NCBI RefSeq assembly: GCF_008923185.1
Contig: NZ_WBMT01000032.1
Location: 1 to 64,000, forward strand
DNA from: Actinomadura rudentiformis
GTDB lineage: Bacteria > Actinomycetota > Actinomycetes > Streptosporangiales > Streptosporangiaceae
Direction of reading: 5' to 3'
DNA: 64,000 nt
Shown: positions 1-8,274 of the stretch, piece by piece
Numbering within the stretch: the stretch's first letter is position 1
Layout of the letters: every line of letters begins with the position of its first letter
Made by a program: the position numbers and the translations under genes
The notes under the pieces: model-generated
Database searches by the model: none
What the model was told of the DNA's origin: nothing
Seen by the model: only the letters and a program-made list of their open reading frames with translations

Positions 1-191
1 GTGGCTTGAACACACACAACGTTCAAACCAATCGAAACAAGACACACTCTGCTGTGAGAAGTGTTCGCGTCCCTGTGTGGTTCCCAGAAAACAAATTCGG
101 GAACCGCAACAACACAACACGATATTTCTGAGCCTTGGCTCGGACGACAAAGCTTGCCCAGCCCGGTGGTTTCACGGGTTGTGCGTTGGTC
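1..191 (+). other. 23S-5S rRNA internal spacer (partial)
   Basis: This AT-richer stretch lies directly before the 5S rRNA gene and has no credible coding content. Its position fits the 23S-5S spacer of an rRNA operon whose 16S and 23S genes lie outside the window. No recognisable 23S 3' end is visible, so that end must be to the left. The assignment rests on position only. Confidence 0.7.
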
Positions 192-309
192 GTTCGGTGG
201 TTATGGCGAAGGGGAAACACCCGGTCCCATCCCGAACCCGGAAGTTAAGCCCTTCAGCGCCGATGGTACTGCACGGGAGACTGTGTGGGAGAGTAGGACA
301 CCGCCGGAC
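192..309 (+). rRNA. rrf: 5S ribosomal RNA
   Basis: This is a 118-nt 5S rRNA. It begins GTTCGGTGGTTATGGCGAAG and carries the conserved block CCCATCCCGAACCCGGAAGT (about 226-245). It closes with GGGAGAGTAGGACACCGCC, and its 5' and 3' ends are complementary (GTTCGGTGG against CCGCCGGAC). It is the last gene of an rRNA operon and is followed eight bases later by a strong hairpin terminator. The ends are placed from the terminal helix and could be off by one or two bases. Confidence 0.97.
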
Positions 310-317
310 ACTTTTTG

Positions 318-355
318 GTCGAGGGTCGCCCCGGTTAGCCGGGGCGGCCCTCGAC
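318..355 (+). terminator. rRNA operon terminator hairpin
   Basis: A 17-bp stem (318-334 with 339-355, one G-U pair) closes a four-base TTAG loop. It follows the 5S gene and a CTTTTT run. The GC-rich stem directly behind the rRNA operon makes it the likely operon terminator. Confidence 0.9.
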
Positions 356-421
356 GCATGTCTTGGACCTGGCAAAATGGGATTCAGGTCCATGAAGCAA
401 CCTAGAACAGTGACGGACGTG

Positions 422-2965
422 ATGAGCGCGGAAGAGGACGGCCGCAAGGACGACCGGCGGGGCGACGACGGGGGTCGTGGCAAGCCTGCCCATCGAGGGG
501 GCAAACCCCGCGGCGCATCCGGCGGACAGGGTCCCCGCAAGGGCGGTGGGCCACGCGGCAGCGTGCCTCGGGGTGGTGCTCAGGGCTCGGGTCGCCCCGG
601 TGGCTATCGGCCGTCGGGCGAGCGGGACGGCGGCGCCGGCGGTTCCCGGGACCGTTCGTCCTCCGGTGGCGGCTGGAAGGGACGTCCCGGCAAGCCTGGC
701 GGTCAGCGTGATGACCGAGGTGAGCGGCCTGGGCGTCCGTTCAAGCGTTCTGATGACCGTCGCTCGGGCAGTGAGGAACGCCGGGGTGAGGCTCCGCGAG
801 GTCCGCGAGGCGAGGGTGGCTTCCAGGGACGTCCGAAGGATCGGGATTTCCGTGGACCGGGGCGCGGCCGCGAAGGAGAGCAGCGGTCCGGCGGGTTCCG
901 GAAGGATCGTGACGCCGGTCAGCGCGGGGGCGAGCGTCGTTTCGACGACAGGCGTCCTGGCGACCGCGGCAAGCCCTTCGGCGATCGCGACAGGCCTCGT
1001 GGTGCCGGCTCCCGCCCATACGGCGACCGTGACGACAAGCGTGGCTCCAGGCCCTATGTAGATCGCGACGATAAGCGTGGTCCGAGGGCCTACGGTGATC
1101 GCGACAGGCGTGGCCCTGGGGGCTCCAGCGATCGCGATGATAAGCGCGGTCCCAGGTCTTATGGCGACCGCGATGATAAGCGCGGTCCCAGGTCTTATGG
1201 CGACCGTGACGACAAGCGCGGTCCCAGGTCTTACGGCGACCGTGACGATAAGCGCGGTCCCAAGTCTTATGGCGACCGTGACGACAAGCGCGGTCCCAGG
1301 TCTTACGGCGACCGCGATGACAAGCGTGGTCCTGGTTCCTATGGTGATCGCGACAGGCGTGGTCCGGGGGGCTCCAGCGATCGCGATGATAAGCGTGGTC
1401 CCAGGTCTTACGGCGACCGTGACGATAAGCGCGGCCCCAAGTCCTATGGGGAACGCGACGATAAGCGTGGTCGTGGGGCTTATGACGATCGCGGTGGCTC
1501 CCGGCAGGGTAAGCCGTTCGGTGATCGAGACGAGCGGCGTGGCCGTTCGTTCGAGGACCGGGGTAAGTCTGGTGGCTCCCGCCCGTACGGCGATCGCGAC
1601 GACAGGGGTGGCGCAAGGCCGGGCCGGTCCTACGGTGACCGTGACGACAGGCGCGGACCGAAGTCGTACGGTGACCGCGACAAGCCCCGTGGTGGCGGCT
1701 CGCGTCCGTATGGCGATCGGGACGACCGGCGTGGCTCGCGTCCGGGCAAACCGTTCGGCGACCGTGACAGGCCGCGTGGCGGTGCCGGAGGCCGGGGCAA
1801 GCCGTTCGGTGACCGCGACCGTGGCCCGCGCCGTCCTCGTGAGGACGACGGCCGGTCCTATGGGCCGCCGCGCGACCGCGGGAGCCAGCGCGATCGTGAA
1901 GGACAGGCCCCTCCGCATGACATCCCGGTCCTGCCCGAGGACGTCACCGGTGAGGAGCTGGACGCGGACGCGCGTGTCGAGCTGCGTACCCTGCCGAAGG
2001 ACCTCGCTGGACGGGTGGCGCGCCACCTCGTGATGGCCGGGAGGCTTGCCGAGGAGGACCCCGAGGCGGCCTACAAGCATGCCCGGGAAGCACGGCGGCT
2101 GGCTTCGCGTGTCGGGCTCGTACGGGAAGCGGCCGGGCTGGCCGCGTACCGCGCGGGCGAATGGGCGGAGGCCCTGGCCGAGCTGCGCGCCGCACGTCGC
2201 CTGAGCACCGGCGATGACGCCTACCTGCCGGTGATGGCCGACTGTGAACGCGGTCTGGGACGACCCGAGCGGGCGCTCGATCTGATCAAGTCGCCGGAGG
2301 CCAAGAAGCTGGACCAGGCGGGACGCATCGAGTTGCGCATCGTCGAGTCCGGGGCTCGCCGCGACCTGGGGCAGGCCGATGCCGCAGTGGTCACGCTGCA
2401 GGTCCCTGAGCTCAAGGACCGGCGGCTGCGCCCGTGGTCGGCGCGGCTGTTCTACGCGTACGCCGACGCGCTCGCCGACGCCGGTCGTATGGAGGATGCG
2501 AGCGACTGGTTCGCCAGGGCCGCCGCCGCTGACCGCGACGACGAGACCGACGCCGCCGAACGCTACGCCGAGATCGAAGGCCTCGACATCTTCGACACCG
2601 AGGAGGCCGAGGAACTGATCGGCGACGCCGAGCTGCCGGAGACCGAGGACGTTGTGATCCTTCCGGAGCCGGAGACGCCGGATGTGGAGGGCTCGGGGGA
2701 TGAGGAGCCTTCGGAGGCGGAGGGGCCTTCGGAGGGTGAGGAGCCCTCTGCTGAAGAGCCCGAGGCGCCGACGCCCGATGCCGTTGAGATCGGAGTGCCT
2801 GAGATCGCCGACCCCACGGCCATCGCGTTCCAACCCGCCGAGGACGCAGAGGTCCCTGGCGCCGGGTCGGAACAAAGCGAAGACGCGCCGGAGCCTTCGG
2901 TGGTCTTCCTCGAACCCAAGACGACCGACGACCCGGGCCAGGAGCCACGCCCACCGGCGGAGTAG
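422..2965 (+). CDS. Low-complexity Arg/Gly/Asp-repeat protein with C-terminal TPR domain
   Basis: The protein is about 847 aa in three parts. Residues 1-495 are disordered and rich in Arg, Gly, Asp and Lys, with a tandem 12-residue repeat of the form YGDRDDKRGPRS. Residues about 500-720 are helical with TPR-like repeats. The tail from 720 is acidic and rich in Glu and Pro. TPR proteins with charged N-termini occur near tlyA/recN in other actinomycetes; here the basic repeats suggest RNA or ribosome contact, which is inference. The frame is open upstream through the 5S gene, so the start is uncertain: ATG 392, GTG 419 and ATG 422 are possible. A TAGAAC hexamer at 403-408 could be a -10 box giving a nearly leaderless message for 419/422. 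The stop is TAG. Confidence 0.75.
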   Translation: MSAEEDGRKDDRRGDDGGRGKPAHRGGKPRGASGGQGPRKGGGPRGSVPRGGAQGSGRPGGYRPSGERDGGAGGSRDRSSSGGGWKGRPGKPGGQRDDRGERPGRPFKRSDDRRSGSEERRGEAPRGPRGEGGFQGRPKDRDFRGPGRGREGEQRSGGFRKDRDAGQRGGERRFDDRRPGDRGKPFGDRDRPRGAGSRPYGDRDDKRGSRPYVDRDDKRGPRAYGDRDRRGPGGSSDRDDKRGPRSYGDRDDKRGPRSYGDRDDKRGPRSYGDRDDKRGPKSYGDRDDKRGPRSYGDRDDKRGPGSYGDRDRRGPGGSSDRDDKRGPRSYGDRDDKRGPKSYGERDDKRGRGAYDDRGGSRQGKPFGDRDERRGRSFEDRGKSGGSRPYGDRDDRGGARPGRSYGDRDDRRGPKSYGDRDKPRGGGSRPYGDRDDRRGSRPGKPFGDRDRPRGGAGGRGKPFGDRDRGPRRPREDDGRSYGPPRDRGSQRDREGQAPPHDIPVLPEDVTGEELDADARVELRTLPKDLAGRVARHLVMAGRLAEEDPEAAYKHAREARRLASRVGLVREAAGLAAYRAGEWAEALAELRAARRLSTGDDAYLPVMADCERGLGRPERALDLIKSPEAKKLDQAGRIELRIVESGARRDLGQADAAVVTLQVPELKDRRLRPWSARLFYAYADALADAGRMEDASDWFARAAAADRDDETDAAERYAEIEGLDIFDTEEAEELIGDAELPETEDVVILPEPETPDVEGSGDEEPSEAEGPSEGEEPSAEEPEAPTPDAVEIGVPEIADPTAIAFQPAEDAEVPGAGSEQSEDAPEPSVVFLEPKTTDDPGQEPRPPAE
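970..1850 (+). repeat. 36-bp coding tandem repeats (YGDRDDKRGPRS units)
   Basis: Inside the preceding gene the DNA repeats with a 36-bp period. The best copies lie between about 1140 and 1330, where units differ mainly at third positions such as GAT/GAC. Flanking copies are more diverged and vary in length. The repeat is in frame, so expansion or contraction by one unit keeps the reading frame. Confidence 0.9.
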
Positions 2966-3564
2966 ATGGAACGCCGTTGCCGGCCAGCCGACCGTGCACG
3001 TCCGCAGGACGGATCGTGACTCCAGCGTCGGCTGGCTGGGCTTGCCGTGGGGCTAGGTGGCTCGTCCAGCATCATGGGTAGCTGCTCCAGGATCAGTTGT
3101 CCGTGTTGATCGGGTTTGCGGTCGGCCATGCCTTCCGGTGGAACATCTCGGGATCCGTTGCCGGTCAGCTGGCTTCGCCGGGTCCGCCGATGGTGCAGAT
3201 TGGTGCTCCGGCGCCGGATGGCCGCGTTCACCGGCGGGAGCTGATGAGTCCTCCGGTGCTGTTCGGCGCACCTATCTGTGGGGTCGCTCGGAGCTTTGTG
3301 CCGGGTAGCGGATCGTTTGTGTCTGGCACGGTCGGCCGCGTTCATACGCCGGGCGGAGCGGGCTGTTGTCGTTCGAGCACGCCCGTTGGCCATCGGGCTG
3401 ATCTTGGCCGGTCGGGTTGACGGCCGCGTTGCGGGGTTTGTTGCAGGGGCCTTGACGGGTGCGGCATTTCACCGGATATTCGCATGATCGTGTCGTTCGG
3501 GGGCCATCGGAGTCATCCGGTGGTTATGGACTCCATTGGTCGTGTGGAGCCTGTGAGGAGCGCC
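2966..3564 (+). other. Intergenic region without a supported gene
   Basis: About 600 bases separate the repeat protein from the PhoX-like gene. Open frames here have no domain signal or convincing start site and look like GC-rich noise. A short direct repeat, CCGTTGCCGG(C/T)CAGC, occurs at 2974-2988 and 3155-3169, each copy shortly after TGGAAC. The region may hold a decayed gene or the promoter of the downstream gene; I cannot tell which. Confidence 0.6.
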
Positions 3565-4734
3565 ATGCCCATCGCCCTGAATCGTCGTACGTTCCTGCGT
3601 GCCACCGCCGTCGCCGGTGGCACGACCGCCTTCGCGGGTGCCTTGTGGCAGCAGGCTTTCGCCGGGCCCGCCCAGCCGGGACCCGGCCCGTACGGTCCTT
3701 TGCTGGCGGCCGACGGCAACGGTGTCCAGTTGCCGGCCGGGTTCACCAGCCGGATCGTGGCGCGGTCGTTGCAGCGCGTCGAGGGAACGCGCCACACCTG
3801 GCACGCGGCGCCGGACGGCGGTGCCTGTTACCGCGACGGCGACGGGTGGATCTACGTGAGCAATTCCGAGGTGCCCCTGGTGGGCGGTGCCTCAGCCGTA
3901 CGTTTTGACGCGACAGGCAAAATCATCTCTGCGTACCGCATCTTGAACGGCACCACGCTCAACTGCGCCGGCGGCGCCACTCCCTGGAACACCTGGCTGT
4001 CATGCGAGGAGCACGACTACGGCCTGGTGTACGAGACCGACCCGTACGGGCAGAAGTCGGCGAAGTCGCGTCCGGCCATGGGGCGCTTCAAGCACGAAGC
4101 TGCGGCCAGCGACCCGGTGCGGAAAGTCGTGTACCTCACCGAGGACCAGGGGAACGGCTGCTTCTACCGCTTCCGGCCCACAACGTGGGGCGACCTTTCC
4201 AGCGGCACGCTCGAAGTGCTGATCGGCACGGGCGTCGGCGCCGTGAGCTGGGCACGGGTCCCCAATCCCGAGATCTGGCTCACCCCCACCCGCGACCAGG
4301 TCGCGGGCGCCATGCGTTTCGACGGCGGCGAGGGCTGCCACTACGCGGGCGGGGTCTGCTACTTCACCACGAAGGGCGACAACCGCGTCTGGGCGTACGA
4401 CGCGGTCAACGAACGGCTCGACCTGGCGTACGACGACGACCTCGTGACCGGCGGGGCCGCCCCGCTGCGCGGCGTCGACAACATCACCAGCGCGGCCTCC
4501 GGTGACCTCTACATCGCCGAGGACGGCGACAACATGGAGATCAACCTCATCACGCCCGACGACGTGGTGACCCCGTTCCTCCGCATCCTCGGTCATGACA
4601 AGTCCGAGATCACCGGTCCCGCGTTCTCACCGGACGGCACCCGGCTCTACTTCTCGTCTCAGCGCGGCAAGAGCGGCTTCGCCGCCGGTACGGACGGCTA
4701 CACGTTCGAGGTGACCGGCCCCTTCCGCCGCTGA
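3565..4734 (+). CDS. Secreted PhoX-family (DUF839) phosphatase-like protein
   Basis: This 389-aa protein has a twin-arginine signal (RRTFLRATA near residue 7) followed by a hydrophobic stretch ending near AFA, so it should be exported folded by the Tat system. The body matches the PhoX/DUF839 beta-propeller family. It has a glycine-rich segment followed by TPWNTWLSCEEHDYG, where the paired Glu are typical calcium/iron ligands, and a late segment ITGPAFSPDGTRLYFSSQRG. PhoX enzymes are metal-dependent alkaline phosphatases, but many family members are untested, so the substrate is unknown. ATG 3565 was chosen because GAGGAG lies just upstream and the Tat motif follows at once. It stands alone on the plus strand and converges on the next gene. 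Confidence 0.85.
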   Translation: MPIALNRRTFLRATAVAGGTTAFAGALWQQAFAGPAQPGPGPYGPLLAADGNGVQLPAGFTSRIVARSLQRVEGTRHTWHAAPDGGACYRDGDGWIYVSNSEVPLVGGASAVRFDATGKIISAYRILNGTTLNCAGGATPWNTWLSCEEHDYGLVYETDPYGQKSAKSRPAMGRFKHEAAASDPVRKVVYLTEDQGNGCFYRFRPTTWGDLSSGTLEVLIGTGVGAVSWARVPNPEIWLTPTRDQVAGAMRFDGGEGCHYAGGVCYFTTKGDNRVWAYDAVNERLDLAYDDDLVTGGAAPLRGVDNITSAASGDLYIAEDGDNMEINLITPDDVVTPFLRILGHDKSEITGPAFSPDGTRLYFSSQRGKSGFAAGTDGYTFEVTGPFRR

Positions 4735-4875
4735 CCGAAGCATCCGCCGCGGCTCGTCATTGACTTGCCGTCTGCCGCCCGACCACTGCTGAACGGCTCG
4801 GACCGCTGCGGAGGCCACGCCGCCGTTCGATCGCTCCTGAAACTCGCCATGCTGCCTGCCGGGGCCTGTCCGCTC

Positions 4876-4896
4876 CGCTGAACGACCCGTTCAGCG
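4876..4896. terminator. Hairpin between convergent genes
   Basis: A perfect 9-bp stem, CGCTGAACG with CGTTCAGCG, encloses a three-base ACC loop between two convergent genes. There is no T-run. A bidirectional terminator is the simplest reading. Confidence 0.6.
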
Positions 4897-4903
4897 CGCG
4901 TGG

Positions 4904-5842
4904 TCAGGCGTGCCGGTCCAAAGCGTGCATGATGCCTGCGACGTTGCTCACCGTGCCGTTGAGGATTTCGTACTTCTCGATGGCCTCCGGGTCGGTGATC
5001 TCTTTGGTCATGCGGTAGCGGTCCTTGGTGCGTTCCTGCACCATCGCGGCCGCGTGGTCCAGGTCAAGTCCCTCGTCGCGGGCGTCCTTCACGGCGTCGA
5101 CCCAGACCCGCAGCTCCTCGGCCGACCGTTCCAGCGTGTCGGTCACCTCCGACACCGGGCCATAGTGCGCGAACAGCAGGCGTTGAGGCTGTAGGGACTG
5201 GAACTTGGCGAGCGACCGCAGCGCCGTCTCGAGGTCGAAGTCCGGCGGCGGTGTCGCGGGCCGTACGTCCGCGGTCTCGGGAACGTAGATCCCCGCCGCG
5301 TCACCCACGTACAGATCACCGGTCTGCGAGTCCATCAGCCCCACATGGTGCTTGGCGTGCCCCGGGGAGTAGTACGACTCAAGGCGCCGCCCTCCGCCCA
5401 GGTCGATCGCGCCAGTGTCCTGCACAGCGCGGATCCTTGCCGCGTCCGTTGGCTTGAGCTCGCCGAAAAGTGTGTCGAGGACGTCCCCGTACACCATGCG
5501 TGCGCTGCGCATGAGGCGTTCAGGAGCCGCCAGATGCCGCGCGCCCTTCTCGTGCACGACCACCTCGGCCTGCGGATACATTTCGGCGATGTCGCCGACC
5601 CCGCCCGCGTGGTCGAGATGGATGTGCGTGACGACCACGCTCGCCAGGTCCGCCGGTCCCACGCCCAGCTCCGTCAGCGCACGCTGGACCACGGGCGCGG
5701 ATCCGGCCGTGCCCGGCTCCACCAGGCATGGCCGGTCAGACAGGATCAGGTAACCGGCGGTGATGCCGGCATAGCCCGCCATCCGCGTATCGATCTCGTA
5801 GACGTCACCGCCGAGCGGCGTGACCGTGGTCTCGGTGTCCAT
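4904..5842 (-). CDS. MBL-fold metallo-hydrolase
   Basis: This is a 312-aa metallo-beta-lactamase-fold hydrolase. The zinc motif THIHLDHAGG lies near residue 75, with a later His in SPGHAKHHVG, an Asp in YVGDAAG and a C-terminal His in LLFAHYGP, so the dinuclear metal site looks complete. The family cleaves esters, lactones or thioesters, and nothing here fixes the substrate. ATG 5842 gives MDTETTVTPLGGDVYEID, where the fold normally begins; the longer upstream extension is arginine-rich noise. It is transcribed divergently from the SSB-like gene. Confidence 0.85.
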   Translation of the reverse strand: MDTETTVTPLGGDVYEIDTRMAGYAGITAGYLILSDRPCLVEPGTAGSAPVVQRALTELGVGPADLASVVVTHIHLDHAGGVGDIAEMYPQAEVVVHEKGARHLAAPERLMRSARMVYGDVLDTLFGELKPTDAARIRAVQDTGAIDLGGGRRLESYYSPGHAKHHVGLMDSQTGDLYVGDAAGIYVPETADVRPATPPPDFDLETALRSLAKFQSLQPQRLLFAHYGPVSEVTDTLERSAEELRVWVDAVKDARDEGLDLDHAAAMVQERTKDRYRMTKEITDPEAIEKYEILNGTVSNVAGIMHALDRHA

Positions 5843-5871
5843 TGGTAGATCATCGCTCCGCCGTGGCCTGG

Positions 5872-5880
5872 TTATCCACA
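5872..5880 (+). promoter_or_regulatory. Perfect DnaA-box-like 9-mer
   Basis: TTATCCACA matches the classical DnaA box and lies between the MBL gene and the SSB-like gene. It is a single copy. It could be a DnaA regulatory site for the divergent promoters, or chance. Confidence 0.35.
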
Positions 5881-5966
5881 GTTTCGGCCTGGTCTTCCGT
5901 TCGTGACGGCGCGTGGTCCAGCCTGAACTTCCGGCCGCGACCGCGCGGTAGCAGAGAGGAGTTTTC

Positions 5967-6374
5967 GTGACCTGTCCACACGTCAACGATGTGACCCTGC
6001 TCGGCAAGCTCGCCGAGGACCCCGTCCGCCGCGCCTTACCGAGCGGCCTCGTCGTGGCCTGGCGCCTGATCGTCGACCGTCCCCGCAAGAGCCCCGGCCG
6101 CCGCGTGGTCGACGCCCTAGCCTGCGCCACGTACGAGCCGGCCGTGATCGACCAGACCCCCACCTGGCGCACCGGCGACCTCATCGAAGTCCACGGCTCC
6201 CTCCGCCGCCGCTTCTGGCGCCCAGACGAGCTAGGCATAGGCCGCTACGAAGTGGAGGTCTACGAGGCCACCCTGGTAGCCGTCGCCCCCGCCCCCAGCC
6301 GCCCCCAGCCCACTAGAAGCCGCCACATCCCTAACCAGAGGCGCCAGGCCATAGCCCGAGGCGCCAGCCGCTAA
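5967..6374 (+). CDS. Single-stranded DNA-binding (SSB-like) OB-fold protein
   Basis: The 135-aa protein has an SSB-type OB-fold. It opens with a beta strand (NDVTLLGKLAEDP) and continues through VAWRLIVDRP, DALACATY and the WRTGDLIEVHGSLRRRFWR segment that recalls the SSB L45/beta-4 region. It lacks the acidic DDDIPF-like tail of housekeeping SSB and ends in a basic, Arg-rich tail, so it is more likely a secondary SSB paralog than the replication protein. GTG 5967 follows GAGAGGA at 5954-5960. The last codons lie inside a 40-bp tandem duplication that includes the stop codon. Confidence 0.8.
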   Translation: MTCPHVNDVTLLGKLAEDPVRRALPSGLVVAWRLIVDRPRKSPGRRVVDALACATYEPAVIDQTPTWRTGDLIEVHGSLRRRFWRPDELGIGRYEVEVYEATLVAVAPAPSRPQPTRSRHIPNQRRQAIARGASR

Positions 6375-6400
6375 CCGGAGGCGCCAGGCCATAGCCGGAG
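6331..6400 (+). repeat. 40-bp tandem duplication spanning the SSB-like stop codon
   Basis: Positions 6331-6360 and 6371-6400 are near-identical (2 differences in 30), each starting CTAACC(A/G)GAGGCGCCAG. The second copy supplies the gene's TAA stop. In the first copy the same TAA is out of frame, so the duplication appears to have extended the protein. Confidence 0.85.
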
Positions 6401-6450
6401 CCCGCAAGCCGTCGAGAGGCGTTTTGGCGACGATGGCGGGGCAGTGGCTG

Positions 6451-7770
6451 TTAGGTGCGGTCCAGGAGGCGGAGCACTAGGCCGGTGCGGGGCTTGGGGC
6501 CGAACGAGGTGGATTTGCGAGGGACTCGTTCGCCTTGCCCTGCCACGGCCAGGACGTCCTCGACCTTGAGCGGGTTGAGGATCACGGCGGTTCCGCCTGT
6601 CCGGCGGGCTCGTTCGATTGCGGCGGCGGGGTCGTCGTGGACGACTTCGACGCTGCGCTCGTTCTCGGGGAGGTCCCAGACGCCCTCGATGAGGAGGGTG
6701 TCCAGGACTGCGGTGTCCAGGCGGCGCCAGCGTTCCGAATGGCCGGTGGGCATTGTGTCGAGCAGGCGGAGTGGGTCAGGGGCGGTGAGGAGGTGGAATC
6801 CGGCGCCTCCCAGGACGAACGCGGGGCCCTCGGCGGCAGCGAGTGCCTCCAGAGCGGCAGGAAGGTCGGGGAGGTCGGTGATCTGGAAGATCTTGGCGGC
6901 GCGCGACACGGCCGTGCCCGGCGGGAGGCCGGGCAGTACGCGGTGGATCGCGCCCAGATGCGGGGGATACCGGGTGGAGTCGACCAGGAGGGCGAGCCCG
7001 TAGTCCCAGGGGCCGTGGCCGTCCCCCGCAGTGTGGTGGCGAGCCTGCAGCGCGCGGTACGTGGCGTACCGGTGATGCCCGTCGGCGATCAACGCCTGAC
7101 GGGGGCCGAGGTCCGCCGCCACGCGAGCGTGATGATCGGGATCGGCGGTGCGCCACAACCGGTGGACCAGGCCGTCATCGGACCGGAACTCCACCAGCGG
7201 GGGCGTGCCGGTGATCTCGTCGATGATCTCCGCGGCGTCACCGTCGCCTTCGTAGACCAGGAAGATCGGCTCGGGATTGGCGTGCGTGGCCGTCATCAGG
7301 TCCAGGCGATTGCGGACCGGCCCCGGATAGACGTTCTCGTGCGGAAGGACGACCCCGTCGCCTTCGGCGCGCAGGCCCAGGGCACCGATGAGGCCGCGCT
7401 GAACGGGGAGGTCACCCGAGGCCGCCTCGTAGACGTACAGGGCGGGTTCGGGGTCGACGACCAGCGCGCCGTCGGCGAGCCAGCGCCGAAGGGTCGCCGC
7501 GCCCTCCTCGGCGGTCGGGGGAAGGATCAGGCGGACGATGTTGCGCCTGTCGCTGGCCATGAGCCGGGCCACGTCATCGTCATCGATCAGGTCGTACGGC
7601 GGCGAGGTCACGGTGGCCAGATCCCCGACGACCTCGGGCGCGAAGCGCACCCCCCGGAACGGGGCCAGCTCCAGCCCGGCGGCCGCGGCCGGCCCGGGGG
7701 CGCCGAAGATCCACGCGCTGAACGCCTCGGGATCCAGCCCGGAAGGGAGATCGTCGTTCACTGTGGGCAT
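6451..7770 (-). CDS. DUF1015 family protein
   Basis: This 439-aa protein matches the DUF1015 family. Near the N-terminus it has PFRGVRFAPEVVGDLATVTS and SPPYDLIDDDD, then SDRRNIVRLILP, ENVYPGPVRNRLDLM, and ADGHHRYATYRAL in the middle. The family is widespread and often sits near serine/phosphoserine genes, but its biochemical role is unknown. ATG 7770 is preferred because an earlier ATG at 7848 would overlap the divergent TPR gene and adds only low-complexity sequence. It converges on the SSB-like gene. Confidence 0.85.
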   Translation of the reverse strand: MPTVNDDLPSGLDPEAFSAWIFGAPGPAAAAGLELAPFRGVRFAPEVVGDLATVTSPPYDLIDDDDVARLMASDRRNIVRLILPPTAEEGAATLRRWLADGALVVDPEPALYVYEAASGDLPVQRGLIGALGLRAEGDGVVLPHENVYPGPVRNRLDLMTATHANPEPIFLVYEGDGDAAEIIDEITGTPPLVEFRSDDGLVHRLWRTADPDHHARVAADLGPRQALIADGHHRYATYRALQARHHTAGDGHGPWDYGLALLVDSTRYPPHLGAIHRVLPGLPPGTAVSRAAKIFQITDLPDLPAALEALAAAEGPAFVLGGAGFHLLTAPDPLRLLDTMPTGHSERWRRLDTAVLDTLLIEGVWDLPENERSVEVVHDDPAAAIERARRTGGTAVILNPLKVEDVLAVAGQGERVPRKSTSFGPKPRTGLVLRLLDRT

Positions 7771-7836
7771 GCTAACCGGGGGCGGGGGCTCGCGCCGCGC
7801 CCGGGTACCGTCGTGAGGGTCGAAGGGGAGGTCCAC

Positions 7837-8274
7837 GTGAGTGTTCAAGGGCCGGGACGGTCAGAGGATTCCCCGGGCGAGAATCCAGGTCCCGCCGCAC
7901 CTGACGGCGGGGTCTACGAGTGGTATACGAGGGGCCTGGAGCTCCTCAGATCCGGCAGCCCCGCCGCCGCCGTCCAGTTGCTGACCCGCGCGGCCGAGGC
8001 CGAGCCGACCTCCCGCAGCGTCCGGGAGGCGCTGGCCCGAGCCCAGTACGGGGCGCGGCTGTTCGACGAGGCGGCGGCGAGCTTCCGCTGGATCGTCGAG
8101 GCCGACCCGGCCGAGGACTACGCGCTGTTCGGGCTGGGGTTGTCGCTGAGCCGGATGGGCGAGTTCGAGGCGGCGGTCGAGCACCTCGCGCTCGCGGTCG
8201 CGATGCGGCCCGACAACAAGGACTATTCCAAGGCGCTGCGGCATGTCAGGGCCACCTTGGCAGCCCGCAAATGA
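7837..8274 (+). CDS. Small TPR-repeat protein
   Basis: The 145-aa protein has a short disordered Gly/Pro/Glu N-terminus. It is followed by three TPR-type helical pairs (WYTRGLELLRSGSPAAAVQL, AQYGARLFDEAAASFRWIVE, GLGLSLSRMGEFEAAVEHLA). TPR proteins are scaffolds. GTG 7837 is preceded by GGGGAG at 7825-7830. The stop overlaps the ATG of the HAD hydrolase (ATGA at 8271-8274), so the two are probably translated together. Confidence 0.85.
   Translation: MSVQGPGRSEDSPGENPGPAAPDGGVYEWYTRGLELLRSGSPAAAVQLLTRAAEAEPTSRSVREALARAQYGARLFDEAAASFRWIVEADPAEDYALFGLGLSLSRMGEFEAAVEHLALAVAMRPDNKDYSKALRHVRATLAARK

Noticed and set aside
970..1850. CRISPR-like regular repeats
   Set aside because: The units are directly adjacent, in frame and have no spacers; they encode protein.
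335..2875. Long minus-strand open frame opposite the repeat protein
   Set aside because: It is the antisense of the 36-bp repeat region, with valine/threonine-rich low complexity and no domain, so it is a shadow of the real gene.
2966..3564. Several small open frames
   Set aside because: None has a ribosome site plus family signal; the stretch looks non-coding or decayed.
5872..5880. Replication origin
   Set aside because: Only one DnaA-like box is seen, with no cluster, AT-rich region or dnaA/dnaN genes nearby.
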